Under the pieces are notes generated by a model. That model worked only from the letters and a program-made list of their open reading frames with translations, did not search any database and was not told where the DNA came from. A DNA stretch of 64,000 bases from Prorocentrum cordatum (Eukaryota; Sar; Dinophyceae; Prorocentrales; Prorocentraceae). Position 1 is the stretch's first letter; the number at the start of each line of letters is the position of its first letter. This document shows positions 23,952 through 33,980 of the stretch, piece after piece. Location: contig CAUYUJ010017891.1 of NCBI GenBank assembly GCA_963575745.1, forward strand, positions 116,382 to 180,381, written 5' to 3'. The position numbers were made by a program, and so were the translations under genes.

Positions 23952-24150
23952 ACTGCTCAGCCTGCCGGCTTGGTGCTTCTCAGCCTGCACGCTTTTGCAG
24001 GCTGTCCGCTTCCAAGACGTCTTCCAAGAGTTAGTTGGAGGCCCCAGAAAGACATGCAAAACACTTCGAAGGAGCGCGGTCATCATCTCATCATCGCCGT
24101 CAATCATCACATCATCACCTATGGACTCGCCGAGCACCCCAGTGGAGACT
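23952..24150 (+). repeat. Motif cluster plus shared 3' module
   Basis: Two motif copies (about 23952-23986) are followed by GTCCGCTTCCAAGACGTCTT and GCGGTCATCATCTCATCATC. The same series follows the gene that ends at 31600 (31820-31990), and a trace of it is seen at 36210-36250. Confidence 0.6.
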
Positions 24151-24224
24151 CAGGTCTTACGAGTCCCTGCACGAGCCTTGCGAGTCCTACATTCCTGCGA
24201 GTCTTTGATGCAACTGTGTAGTTT

Positions 24225-24740
24225 CAAGCTCCGTGCGTTGATAGCAGAGTCTCGTAAGGACATACATCCATTCAAGCTCCGTGCGTTGATAGCAGTGTCT
24301 CGTTTGAACATACATCCATTCAAGCTCCGTGCGTTGATAGCAGTGTCTCGTTTGGACATACATCCATTCAAGCTCCGTGCGTTGATAGCAGTGTCTCGTT
24401 TGGACATACATCCATTCAAGCTTCGTGCGTTGATAGCAGTGTCTTGTTTGACCATACATCCATTCAGGCTCCGTGCGTTGTTAGCAGTGTCTCGTTTGGA
24501 CATACATCCAGTCAAGCTCCGTGCGTTGATAGCAGCGTCGCGTTTGGACACGCATCCATTCAAGCTCCGTGCGTTGATAGCAGTGTCTCGTTTGGACATA
24601 CATCCATTCAAGCTCCGTGCGTTGATAGCAGTGTGCTCGTTTGGACATACATCCATTAGAGCTCCATGCGTTGATAGCAGTGCCTCGTTTGGCCATACAT
24701 CCATTCAAGCTCCGTGCGTTGATAGCAGTGTCTCGTACCA
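24225..24740 (+). repeat. 48-bp tandem repeat, about 11 units
   Basis: The unit runs TTCAAGCTCCGTGCGTTGATA + GCAGTGTCTCGTTTGGACATACATCCA. Because 48 is a multiple of 3 the array is open in several frames on both strands, but the repeat peptide (KLRALIAVSRLDIHP) is not taken as a gene. There are no spacers, so it is not CRISPR-like. Relatives of the TTGATAGCAGTGTCTCG core occur at 26950-27215 and 29790-30130. The stretch 24745-25100 holds two more motif-1 copies and no clear gene. Confidence 0.85.
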
Positions 24741-25129
24741 GGACCTTCCTGTTATGCTTTCAACTATGCTGTACTTCAGCTATGCCTTCGCTCAGGCCAC
24801 CAGGGCCCTCTTGCTTCCAGCTATGCTTTCAGCTATGCTTACGTTCACAACGTCATCATCCATTTCATTGTCCGTGCCCCTTTATGCTCAACCCATCCTT
24901 TCTGTCTTGCATATGGAATGCGCTGCGTCTCCACCCCCTGCGGTGCTTCTCAGCCTGCCTAGCCATTTACGGTGCTTCTCAGCCAACTAGCGATGGTCAA
25001 GAAATTGGTCTTGAAAAAACATAGTCCTGTGACCACAAGGTTTCGACCCGCGCCAGTACCTGGCATGGAGAAGAAAGACCTGGCCACTCCGAGGAGTGCA
25101 ACTATTCATTCGCTTCGCTCAATCCGCCG

Positions 25130-25480
25130 GACCATGTTGTAGCATCGCTGGCGCTTGCTTCCGTGCTCGGGCGCGGGCGTCTGAACGGCCTCCTGGGGCC
25201 GCTTCGGGCTTCTGAGGAGCCCCTTCGGAGCCTCCTGAGGGGTTCTGGCGAGCCTCTTAGAGCCTCTCCAACTTCTTCCCAAAACTTTGGAAAAGCAATG
25301 AATTGGGCCGCTCGGGCCGTCTCGGGAGTGCTCTTGCAGGCTTCTTGAGGCGTCTGGGGGCCATCTTGGGCGTCTCGAAATGATTCTGTTGCATCTTTGA
25401 GCCATCTTGTATCATCTTGCGAATATCTTGGGAACCTCTTTGCCTTTCTTGGGGCTCCCTGGCGGGCCTCGAGGCAGCGC
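25130..25480 (-). repeat. Degenerate TCTTGGGGGCCTC-type repeat
   Basis: Loose copies of CTCTTGGAGCCTC and GCCATCTTGGGCGTC. Read on the minus strand they give Arg/Pro/Glu-rich repeat peptides, not a believable gene. This is the same repeat style as at 37330-37510 and 57490-58790. Confidence 0.5.
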
Positions 25481-25611
25481 CCATACGGAAAACCATCTTC
25501 GACCCACACGCCTCAGCCGCATTTCGGCCAGCGAATTTCAGGTCGCCGCCGTGCCGCGAGGAGAACGGCAAGGCGCTTCGGGTGCAGACGTGCTGTCAAA
25601 GTTACGCTTCA

Positions 25612-26699
25612 GATGAATGTCATTTCTTCACTGTTAGTGGGTTTAAAAGCGCCATCAAACAGATTTGAGCGCTGCTTGTACAAAGATGCCCTCCTACGCT
25701 CTCGCATTCGCGGTGCTCCTCAGCCTTCGAGTGCAGAACTGCATTTCGCATGTGGGGCATATGCAGCTAAGCAGCCTCGTGATTGCATATGTTCAGGCAT
25801 CGCATCTCTGCATGGCAATGTGAAGTTAGAGCTCCTGTCCGAATTCGCCTCAGGTATCCGATCGCCACAAAACCCAGTGCACCAACCATTTGACCCCGAT
25901 GATCAACGCAAACTGCAGGAATCGCTGGAAAAAGGCGCCGCGGTGCTTCTCAGCCTTCGGACTTCGCGCAGCAGGAGTGTTTTGGTGCGTTGCCGCCACC
26001 TCGTGCGTCTGATCTACGTGGCTGCCATGACGGGCTTGGCAGCGACTGTGGACGCTGCAGCGCCATACCTAGCTAAGAACGACTTGAACAGGCCTCAGGC
26101 ATTACCTCGACACCGCGGAGGTTGTGCACCGTGGCGGCCAGCATCCGGGGAAGATCTGTCGCGGCAACATTGCAGTGCAGCTTGTTCAGTTCATGCGTGC
26201 CGTTGGCAACAAGATGGCGCACCTGCTGTCCTCATGCACGCCCTCCCTGCAGACGGCCCAGCGGCGACAGGTGTTCCTCAGCCTTGTCCAACTAGTGTTC
26301 AAACTGGCAAGCAAGCGCGAGTTCGAGGTCGCTGGATGCGGCGCATACACATGCAAACGAATACTGGACATCACCATGCTGGCTGGGCTGAGTTCCAAAC
26401 TCACAGTGCCGCATTTGCTGCCTGGAGACCTCTTGGCTTTGTCTGGTCGGTGGCCAGTTCCAGACGGATCGCGCCTTGCCTTGCGAAAGATCACGCCCGG
26501 CATGACCACGAAGATTCGCGAACAGCAGGCTTTGAAAGCGATATCTTTGACACTCGGCTCCGGCGGTAATGGCAAGTCCGTTCCTGTCTGCACCATATCC
26601 GCCATGTTGTGCTTCTGGAATGAGCACAAGAAGAACGTGTTGCAGTGGGTGCGGGAGTGGGTGCCCAAGATGCTGCCGCGGCAGGCGGCGAGCCGCTGA
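25612..26699 (+). pseudogene. Unrecognised broken gene in the motif block
   Basis: Coding character starts about 25612 (MNVISSLLVGLKAPSNRFER) in one frame and moves to another near 26100, where NDLNRP should join HYLDTAEVVHRGGQHPG. It ends at TGA 26697-26699 after WVREWVPKMLPRQAASR. Two motif copies lie inside (25713 read GAPQPS, 25941 read out of frame as VLLSLR). GSGGNGKS near 26560 fits the Walker A pattern, but it sits near the C-terminus with no recognisable Walker B, so I do not call an ATPase. Its position between the helicase and the RPA-like gene suggests it belongs to the same element. Function unknown. Confidence 0.4.
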
Positions 26700-26721
26700 A
26701 CCGCCTGTCCACTTTTGCCCG

Positions 26722-27215
26722 CGGTGCTTCTCAGCCCGCCGTGCTTCTCAGCCCGCGTTGCTTCTCTGCCCGCGGCTGCCTCACTTTTGCCCGCGGTGCT
26801 TCTCAGCCCGCTGTTGCTGTTCTAGACGCGTCGGTGCTGATGGGGCAGCACTGTCTCCTTTGCAGACACTTCGAGCTTTTCTAGACACGTCGGTGCTGAT
26901 GGGGCAGCGCTGTCTTCCGTGCAGACACTACGACTATTTTGGGCCGTGTCTCCCTTTCAAACAAATCATTATTTCATACCAGTGTCTCGTTTTCACACAG
27001 TCCCATTGTTTCCTAGCAATGTCTCGTTTTGCACATGTCCAATTGGATCGAAGACTGTGTCTCGTTCGAACCTACATCCTTTGATAGCAGTGTCTCGTTT
27101 CGGGATGTCTCGTCCAGAATTAAGCCGTCGAACGCAACGAGCCGTCCGAAGCTACATCCATTGATAGCGGTGTCCCCTCCGGACATGAACGTTGCTCCAT
27201 TGATAGTAGTGCTTC
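26722..27215 (+). repeat. Motif cluster and TGTCTCG repeats
   Basis: Three motif copies (26722-26811), two preceded by ACTTTTGCCCGC, then TTCTAGACGCGTCGGTGCTG (about 26819-26838) and a near copy at about 26878. From 26960 there are irregular GTGTCTCGTTT...ATCC(A/T)TTGATAG units. The same order follows the gene ending at 29604. Confidence 0.7.
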
Positions 27216-27239
27216 CTTTGATCTACACCCATGGATGCA

Positions 27240-27385
27240 GCACACACAAGACAAAACAGCACACCACACACAGTGCCGCAGCACATAGCACACACACCAC
27301 AGTGCCGCAGCACATCACAAGACAACACGGCACACCACACAGCACACACACAGCACACACATACACACACGCACACATGCACTAA
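27240..27385 (+). repeat. CACACA / GTGCCGCAGCACA repeat
   Basis: CA-rich sequence with two copies of CAGTGCCGCAGCACA. No gene is seen from 27216 to 27711. Motif-like copies lie at about 27656. Confidence 0.7.
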
Positions 27386-27711
27386 TGCGCTTTCCTCGAC
27401 GCCACAGGGGGTGCACACTGGGTGGGGGTCCTCTGCATTGCAAGCTCTTCGAACGTGGCAGCCGTGGCATTCCCCCGATCGACGTCACATGCGAGTTCCC
27501 AAGATCTTCTAACCATTGCCGTTCTGGTTCAAAAAGCCTCCTTGTGCTACGCGTCTGCCATCGGAGGCGCCACCGTGCCCTCTGCGTCCTTGCTCACCCA
27601 CTGTCACCGTGCGCTGCACGGTGCTACACGCCCTTTTTCCATCGTGCCCTGCACGGTGCTTCTCAGCCTGTGTCACTGTGCCCTCCACGGTGATCCTCCA
27701 AGTGGGCTACC

Positions 27712-29604
27712 ATGGCTGCTGCCGCAGACCAGCCAACGTCCCCACTGGGTAGTCTCACGAAGAGCAGCGCTAAAACCAAAGACTTCCTAGTCCGAGTGTA
27801 CAAGCCCAGGGAGATCAAGTACTCGTACAAGAGCAAGCGCAATGGCCAGCAGGTCCATGCAACACGATTCACGTGCATTCTGCTTGGCACGGACTCAGAG
27901 CACTATTGCGAGGCGATCCTCAAAGGAACTACAACACAAGTGGAGGCTGCTCTCAAGAAATTCCTCCCGCTCACAGCGTGGAAACTCTCCAAGGTCGGCC
28001 TGGACAGCCAGCAGCAGGACGCTTTTGTGCACACGTCTGTTCGTATCGTGGTCGATCTCAAGCGCACACTGTGCACTCCTGTCCTCAGGAGCTCTCAGGA
28101 GGAGACTTCCTTGGCATCGGCGCCGGCTCCGCACACTACAGTGGCAGACATGATGAACACAAAGTCGCATCGCTGCTTCGACGTCATGGCTGCGGTTCAT
28201 TCCGTTTCAGACACACGCACTCCCGTGGGCCACCCTCCAGTGGCAAGTGTACACCTGGTGGACGGCACCCAGACGACCAACTCCAAGACAGCGGAGGCTG
28301 TGGTTGCTGTCTGGGGAACAGCCAACATCGAGCTTTGTCGGTCTCACACAGGACAACCGCTGCTGTTTCTCAACGTAGCGGCCAAATTCGACGGCAAACT
28401 GGAGCTGAACCTGTCACAGGATCGCGTGGTGGATTCTGCATGCTCTTGCACCAGAATGACTCAACTCAACGACCTAGCGGCGACTCAAGGCTTCGCGCAG
28501 GACCGGGAGCAGCTGACCACCGCCCATGCGACCACATGGGACCCAGACCACGCTTCACAAGTTCTCACCGGAGACGCGCTCCTCTCCTGCTGTGCCTTTC
28601 TGGCGATGGCGTCGGAAGACCCAACCGCAAACTTGCCACTCTTGTTGCAGGTGAATGGGATGAGGCTCGAGGAGCCGGAGCCCGCCGACTCTGTGGTGGA
28701 GAGCAAAGGCGAGCGCGTATTCTTCACCACTGCTGCCCGCGATTTCAGTGGCTCCTGCAAAGTTGCCGTCTCCCAAGCGGCAGCCTTCGCCTTGACTGGC
28801 ATTGATACCATGTCGGAGTTCAAGAAGGTCCACGATGAGAGAGCTATCTCCTTCCCTCCTTTAAGCAGTTGCCGCATCATACGACGCGTGCGCAATGTGG
28901 CTGCGCATGCACAGGATGACACGCCTGAGCGGACTTTTGTCAACACGACTGTGGTTGCAGTATCCCCGCTCCAGATATCGCACGCTCCCAATACCTCTTA
29001 CAATGTCGTCCTGGAGATCCTGAAGCAGTGCCGCGAGAGCCAGGATGCTATGCTCGCGGCGCACCTTTCTGAGATGCGTCCCTGCCCCTTCTACGGCATG
29101 CGCGTGGAGTATCCCCCGGCGGGTGGCGGGGGTGACGCTTGTCAGCTTACCCGGAACTGCCACTTGGCAGTGGCTCTTGTTCGCACCACACAGAAGTCGC
29201 GGTGCGTGTCCACTGCGGGTGGCTTCGTCGTGTCTACACCAGGTGTCACGGACGCCTCTGGCGATGAGAGTTCACACGCGGTGACGATTCACGGCTATTG
29301 CTCCGTAGACAACTTGCTCTCGTTCAAAATGGACCCGCCCAGCAGAGCGAAGCACGGAGTCTGCCTGTTGCTCATTACTGGCTGTTCAAAAGATGGTATG
29401 ACGGTGCACAACGTAACCCACATCGACGAGTCCGTAGTGACAGAGGCGCAGTACTTCATCAAAAAACTGAGGACACTGGGGATGCGCACAGAGCTCCAGC
29501 AATCTGGCGACCACAAGCGGATGAATGAGTGGAGCAAGACGCCCGACTCCGCCAAGAAGTGCAGAATCCTCGAAGGCCACCCGTCAGGAGAAAGCTTGAA
29601 GTGA
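27712..29604 (+). CDS. RPA-like OB-fold protein, single long exon
   Basis: A clean 630-codon ORF from ATG 27712 to TGA 29602-29604, unbroken unlike its neighbours. Residues about 23-128 (KDFLVRVYKPREIKYSYK, then ILLGTDSEHYCEAILKG) look like a first OB fold. Residues about 155-245, with EAVVAVWGTANIELC, PLLFLNVAAKFDGKLELNLS and DRVVD, resemble the DBD-B pattern of RPA1 (a VxLWG strand followed by a GKxLS strand). The C-terminal half is unassigned and carries several Cys/His. Some Helitrons and Helentrons encode RPA1-like single-strand DNA-binding proteins, and this gene sits 3.8 kb after the Rep/helicase in the same motif block. The RPA call rests on pattern and context only. Confidence 0.45.
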   Translation: MAAAADQPTSPLGSLTKSSAKTKDFLVRVYKPREIKYSYKSKRNGQQVHATRFTCILLGTDSEHYCEAILKGTTTQVEAALKKFLPLTAWKLSKVGLDSQQQDAFVHTSVRIVVDLKRTLCTPVLRSSQEETSLASAPAPHTTVADMMNTKSHRCFDVMAAVHSVSDTRTPVGHPPVASVHLVDGTQTTNSKTAEAVVAVWGTANIELCRSHTGQPLLFLNVAAKFDGKLELNLSQDRVVDSACSCTRMTQLNDLAATQGFAQDREQLTTAHATTWDPDHASQVLTGDALLSCCAFLAMASEDPTANLPLLLQVNGMRLEEPEPADSVVESKGERVFFTTAARDFSGSCKVAVSQAAAFALTGIDTMSEFKKVHDERAISFPPLSSCRIIRRVRNVAAHAQDDTPERTFVNTTVVAVSPLQISHAPNTSYNVVLEILKQCRESQDAMLAAHLSEMRPCPFYGMRVEYPPAGGGGDACQLTRNCHLAVALVRTTQKSRCVSTAGGFVVSTPGVTDASGDESSHAVTIHGYCSVDNLLSFKMDPPSRAKHGVCLLLITGCSKDGMTVHNVTHIDESVVTEAQYFIKKLRTLGMRTELQQSGDHKRMNEWSKTPDSAKKCRILEGHPSGESLK

Positions 29605-29619
29605 GATGCTGATGTCTTG

Positions 29620-30135
29620 TCAGCGATGCTTCTCAGCTCGCTGCACGTCGCGTGTCTCGTTTGGAGATAAAGCGAGCAGACGGGCCCCTGAGGCGGCTGC
29701 CCTCACCGCGAAGACTGGGTCACTTTTGCCTGCGGTGCTTCTCAGCCCGCAGTTGCTTTTCTAGACGCGTCGGTGCTGCGGCGGTCGGAAGTGTCTCGTT
29801 TGCAGACATCTCCAGTTTGGCTAGCAGTGTCTCGCTCCAGACAAAAAGTCATTGATACAAGTGTCTCGTTTGGACCTGAATCCGTTGATAGCAGTGTCTC
29901 GTTTGGACCTGAATCCGTTGATAGAAGCGTTTCGTATGAAGATGCCCTTATCGAAGGCAGTGCGTCGTTCCATACTGAATCCATTGAACACCGTGTCTTG
30001 GTTGGGGCTAGATCCATTCATAGCAGTGTCTCGGTTGGACCTGTGTCCACTGATAGCGCAGTCTCGTTTGGAGATACTAATATCCAAAGCAGAGGGTCCT
30101 TCGAATCTACATCCATGGAGGGCAGTGCGCAGTTG
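29620..30135 (+). repeat. Motif cluster and GTGTCTCGTTTGGA repeats
   Basis: Motif copies at 29627 and 29734 (the latter after ACTTTTGCCTGC), then TTCTAGACGCGTCGGTGCTG (about 29758-29777), then about ten units built on GTGTCTCGTTTGGACCTGAA + TCCGTTGATAGCA. It parallels 26722-27215. Confidence 0.75.
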
Positions 30136-30164
30136 GTACTTCTAGCAATGCGTAGTTGGTACTT

Positions 30165-30420
30165 CTGCTGTTTCCCCTACTTCTATTATTACTTGTACTG
30201 CTACCGTTACTACAGATCGTCCTACCGATACACCTCCCACTACCAGTGCCACTGGTGTCACTACTAATACTCCCACTACCACTGCTATTAAGACTACTGC
30301 TGATGTTGCTGTTGCTGCTGCTGCTCCTCTAGCTACTGCTAACGCATCTACTGTCATTGCTACTACTACTGCTACTGGAGGTACTCCCGTTACCACTCGT
30401 ACCGACACTTCTTACCTTTC
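30165..30420 (+). repeat. TAC/ACT-rich imperfect repeat
   Basis: Imperfect ACTACTGCTAC repeats. Open in several frames but low complexity, so not called as a gene. Confidence 0.65.
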
Positions 30421-30529
30421 CTGTGCTGATGTTACAAATGAAAACGCGACGGGATCCGTAGCCACATGTTTGCTCGAGTTTCACCTGGCCGTCCAGCCGC
30501 GGCGGTGCCCCTCAGCCTGCCTTGTCACA

Positions 30530-31600
30530 ATGCCAGCACGCGGCAAGGCATCGCCCCCGCCACCCCCGGCCCCATGTGATGGCCCGTGGGAGATTATGCC
30601 GGATCCGCCCGCGCCGACTCCTCAGCCAGGTGTCGACGTGGTCTTTGAGCAGGCTCACCTCGAAGACATCCGCCGTACACCAGGGATGGGTGGCAAGACC
30701 GCCTGCCAGTGGCAGCGCGCGCTGCGCGCCGAGTGCATTGTCAACAATTTGTCGTTCAAAGACGTAACAAACGACCCGTCCTACGACTGGAAGCAACTGC
30801 TTCGGTCTGCCGCTCCGGGTTTCGCTGGGCGCATAATCGGGCAGGGCATCGTCCAGGTTCTCTTTCGCATCATCGAGACAGAGCGCGACCCTAACTACTC
30901 CAACACGGATGGCCACGGCAGGCACTTCTTCGAGTTCCGTCGCGCAGACGGTTCAGCCATGCGCCTGCATTACCATAAGAACGGCCGACCCGATGAGCCC
31001 ACCTATGTCGGTCCACCACGCGCCGTTGCTCAGCCTGCCGTGCCTGAGCCTGGCGCTGCTCAGCCTCATGTTCCTCGTGGCGGCGCTGCTCAGACTGCCG
31101 TGCCTGACGGTGGCGCTGCTCAGCCTGCCGAGACTGGCGGTGATGCCCCACTGCTCTTCACACAGGAGCACCTGCAAGAGGCAGCCTGCTCGCGCCAGAT
31201 TGTGGGCCGCGACGAAGCCAGCGCCGCTCTCCAATCGCTGTTGCACTACCACCATGGCGAGACTGCCCCAGGTGCTGTTGACATCACCGATGGCTCAGCA
31301 TTTGACTGGCTTCGATGGGTGGCACATATCGAAGGTGCGCGCGACGTCATCCGCAATGGCGTCCACAGGGTCTACGCTGTCCGCTGGAATCCGCACTGGG
31401 CTCCAGAGGCCGTCTTCTGCTACGGCAACAACACGTACAGCACACTGGTGCCCCGCAACACGCGATACACAGGCTCGTGGAGCCACACGCGAATTGTGAC
31501 TCACCGGAACGCCAATTGGGTGACCGAGCCGTTGCTATCTGCGGCCCCTGTGGCAGCTACGCCGTGGCTGGTGTTGCGGGATCAAATAACCTGGGAGTGA
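30530..31600 (+). CDS. Protein with two copies of an unknown domain
   Basis: ATG 30530 (MPARGKASPPPPP) is preferred over the further upstream start because upstream lies repeat sequence. TGA at 31598-31600. Two related segments are visible. Copy 1 (about 30640-30990) runs VVFEQAHLEDIRRTP, DVTNDPSYDWKQLL, IIGQGIVQVLFRI. Copy 2 (about 31150-31570) runs LLFTQEHLQEAACSR, DITDGSAFDWLRWV, VIRNGVHRVYAVRW. The shared pattern is FxQxHLxxx...D(V/I)TxxxxxDW...I..G(I/V)..V. Between them a linker has four GAAQPA-type motif copies. The family is not recognised; an adaptor or nucleic-acid-binding module is possible. Confidence 0.5.
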   Translation: MPARGKASPPPPPAPCDGPWEIMPDPPAPTPQPGVDVVFEQAHLEDIRRTPGMGGKTACQWQRALRAECIVNNLSFKDVTNDPSYDWKQLLRSAAPGFAGRIIGQGIVQVLFRIIETERDPNYSNTDGHGRHFFEFRRADGSAMRLHYHKNGRPDEPTYVGPPRAVAQPAVPEPGAAQPHVPRGGAAQTAVPDGGAAQPAETGGDAPLLFTQEHLQEAACSRQIVGRDEASAALQSLLHYHHGETAPGAVDITDGSAFDWLRWVAHIEGARDVIRNGVHRVYAVRWNPHWAPEAVFCYGNNTYSTLVPRNTRYTGSWSHTRIVTHRNANWVTEPLLSAAPVAATPWLVLRDQITWE

Positions 31601-31619
31601 TCTCTGGCAAACGAGATGT

Positions 31620-32010
31620 GGTGCTTCTCAGCCTGCACTCATGTGACGCGCAATGCCGTGCCCTGCAATCGTGTGGTGCTTCTCAGCCTGCACTCGCGCG
31701 GTGCTTCTCAGCCTGCGCCTCCTCGATGCTAGCCCGAGCCTCAGCCTGCACTCGCGCGGTCGCCGTGCTTCTCAGCCTGCGACCTTCCGCGGTGCTTCTC
31801 AGCCTGCAGGTTGCGCCGGCTGTCCGCTTCACACGCCGCCCCTCAGCGCGCTCCTCTTCCGTTTGCGACATGTCTTCGAAGAGTTGGTTGGGAGCCGAGA
31901 AGGACAGACAGACAAAAATCAATCTAGCGCGGTCATCATCCCATCATCGTCCTCAATCATCGCATCAACATCATCAAAGGTTTCGCCGAGCACTTGTCCG
32001 ATGTGGCGGC
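31620..32010 (+). repeat. Dense motif cluster plus shared 3' module
   Basis: Five good motif copies (31620, 31675, 31700, 31764, 31791) and a partial one at about 31738 in under 200 bases. Then GGCTGTCCGCTTC, GTCTTCGAAGAGTTGGTTGG and GCGGTCATCATCCCATCATC follow, matching the module after the Helitron-like gene (23990-24140). Confidence 0.75.
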
Positions 32011-32059
32011 GGCCATGCCCACGGCCGACCCACTGATTCCTCCTCCAAGGCATCCGCCG

Positions 32060-32290
32060 TACTTGACTGTTACCACTACACCCACTGCAACTACACTTCA
32101 CTGTTACCACTACTGCCATCCACCCACTCCAACTATACTTCACTTCACTGCTACCACTACACCCACTACAACTACACTTCACTCGTTCACTCCCGCCACA
32201 TACAACTACTACTTCACTGTTACCACTACTACCATCAGTACTACTTTTACTGCTACCTTCCCGCCTAGTCGTAGTAGTACTCGTACGCCT
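32060..32290 (+). repeat. CCACTACAC/TACTAC-rich repeat
   Basis: Imperfect CACTACAACTACACTTCACT repeats. It is complementary in kind to the (TAG)n tract that follows at 32550. Confidence 0.7.
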
Positions 32291-32547
32291 CTCCGCCTCC
32301 TTCTACTCGCACGCCTCTCCTCCTCCTTTTTCTTCTCTCATCGACGTCAGAACCCTTGCCTCCTATGACGTCCTCCGCTGGCCTGGGTGGTCTACTCAGG
32401 TCGCGGAGGGGGATAGGAGGGGGGTCGTTGCCATGGCTGGTTCCCTCGAATTGACGACGGGGAGGGGGGGGTGCACCGTTCCCTCGGATGGGCACATCCC
32501 CCCCTCCAAGGGTCTCCGAGTCCTTTCCCTTCTCCCTTCTACTCGTA

Positions 32548-32931
<384 letters not shown>

Positions 32932-33079
32932 ACCGAACAGCTTTTGCTGATAGCTTTCTAGTGGGATCAGAAGATAGCATATGGACTCCTCATGTTCCTT
33001 TTTGCTTTTGATAGCTGTCTTTGGCTTACAGAGTTTTTGCCACGGTACTCTTCTGTGGTGAAAAGGCGCCAGTCTCGCG

Positions 33080-33980
33080 ATGGCATCTTCAGCGTCAGCT
33101 TCTCGCGGTGCTTCTCAGCCTGCGAACGAAAGCCGACAGGAGCCCGCGGTCGCCACTGGTCGCTGTGCTTCTCAGCCTGCGTCTTTCACGATCGCCTCCT
33201 TCAACTTCGGATTCGATCAGAATATGATGACTGGGAAAAGGGCTGGCACTCACTTCTCCAACTTTGCCCGCGTGTGCGCCACAATCGTCCAGGACGGTGA
33301 TGCTGATCTGTTGTTTGCTTGCGAAGTCGGTGCGTCTCGGCAAGGCCTCAGCAAAGCGATGGCTGACGCGGCAGACATCCTGACGAAACCGTTTGGCGAC
33401 AATGTCTGTTTCTCCGAGGTTGACAACTACCTATGCCTGTGGGGATTCGGCGGTGCTTCTCAGCCTGTCGATGTTTCCCTGCAGGGAGACGAGCATATCC
33501 ATCACATCCCAATCGGGAGACATGTGGACGCGGCGATCACACGGTTCGATGTGCAAATAGAAGGCCATGGTAGAATTCATTTGATTATTGCCAACTTGCA
33601 CATCGCTTGCGGAGCGAAGCCGCCGTCGGTGCTGACCAAACAACGTGCGGTCAGGCTCCTCCGACTCTACCTGGACAGCCTTCCAGGTCCGCAAGTGGAC
33701 GCACCAGTTGTCCGCGTCATTGTCGGCGACAGCAACCTGACGTCCACGCAGACCCGCGTTGCTCTGCAGCGCCACACCGATGACGAGCAGTTGCGGGATG
33801 TGTTTGCGCATCCAAGTGATCGCCAAGGTGACGACGTGGCGGTCTCTGGGGCCACTGCGCAGTTCAACCATCGCTGTTGGCGCATCGTACCAGGACCGTG
33901 GCATGCGCAACGAGTCCCACGATGCTGTTGCAATCACCATTACTCTCCCTGGTGCTTCTCAGCCTAAGGGATTGCCTTAG
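33080..33980 (+). pseudogene. EEP-family endonuclease-like protein, frameshifted
   Basis: ATG 33080 (MASSASASRGASQPA). Residues 37-45 (FTIASFNFG) supply the N of the exonuclease-endonuclease-phosphatase fold, CE at 81-82 the metal-binding Glu, LIIANLHIACG (168-178) the central strand with His, and VRVIVGDSN (211-219) the DxN pair. The expected last motif appears only after a frame change near 33885, as RNESHDAVAITITLPGASQP, ending with TAG at 33978-33980. Three motif copies are in frame (33107, 33164, 33452) and one is at the end (33951). EEP endonucleases occur in LINEs and Helentrons; here the Rep/helicase and RPA-like genes nearby favour the latter. Catalytic competence is not shown. Confidence 0.55.

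Noticed and set aside
24225-24740. CRISPR array from the regularly repeated 48-bp unit
   Set aside because: The unit is a head-to-tail tandem repeat with no unique spacers, and the context is eukaryotic.
26555-26600. SF3 helicase/primase Walker A (GSGGNGKS)
   Set aside because: The motif sits close to the C-terminus, with no Walker B or other helicase motif after it, so the match may be chance.
27231-27512. Plus-strand ORF over the CA repeat
   Set aside because: Low complexity with His/Thr runs and no resemblance to a protein.
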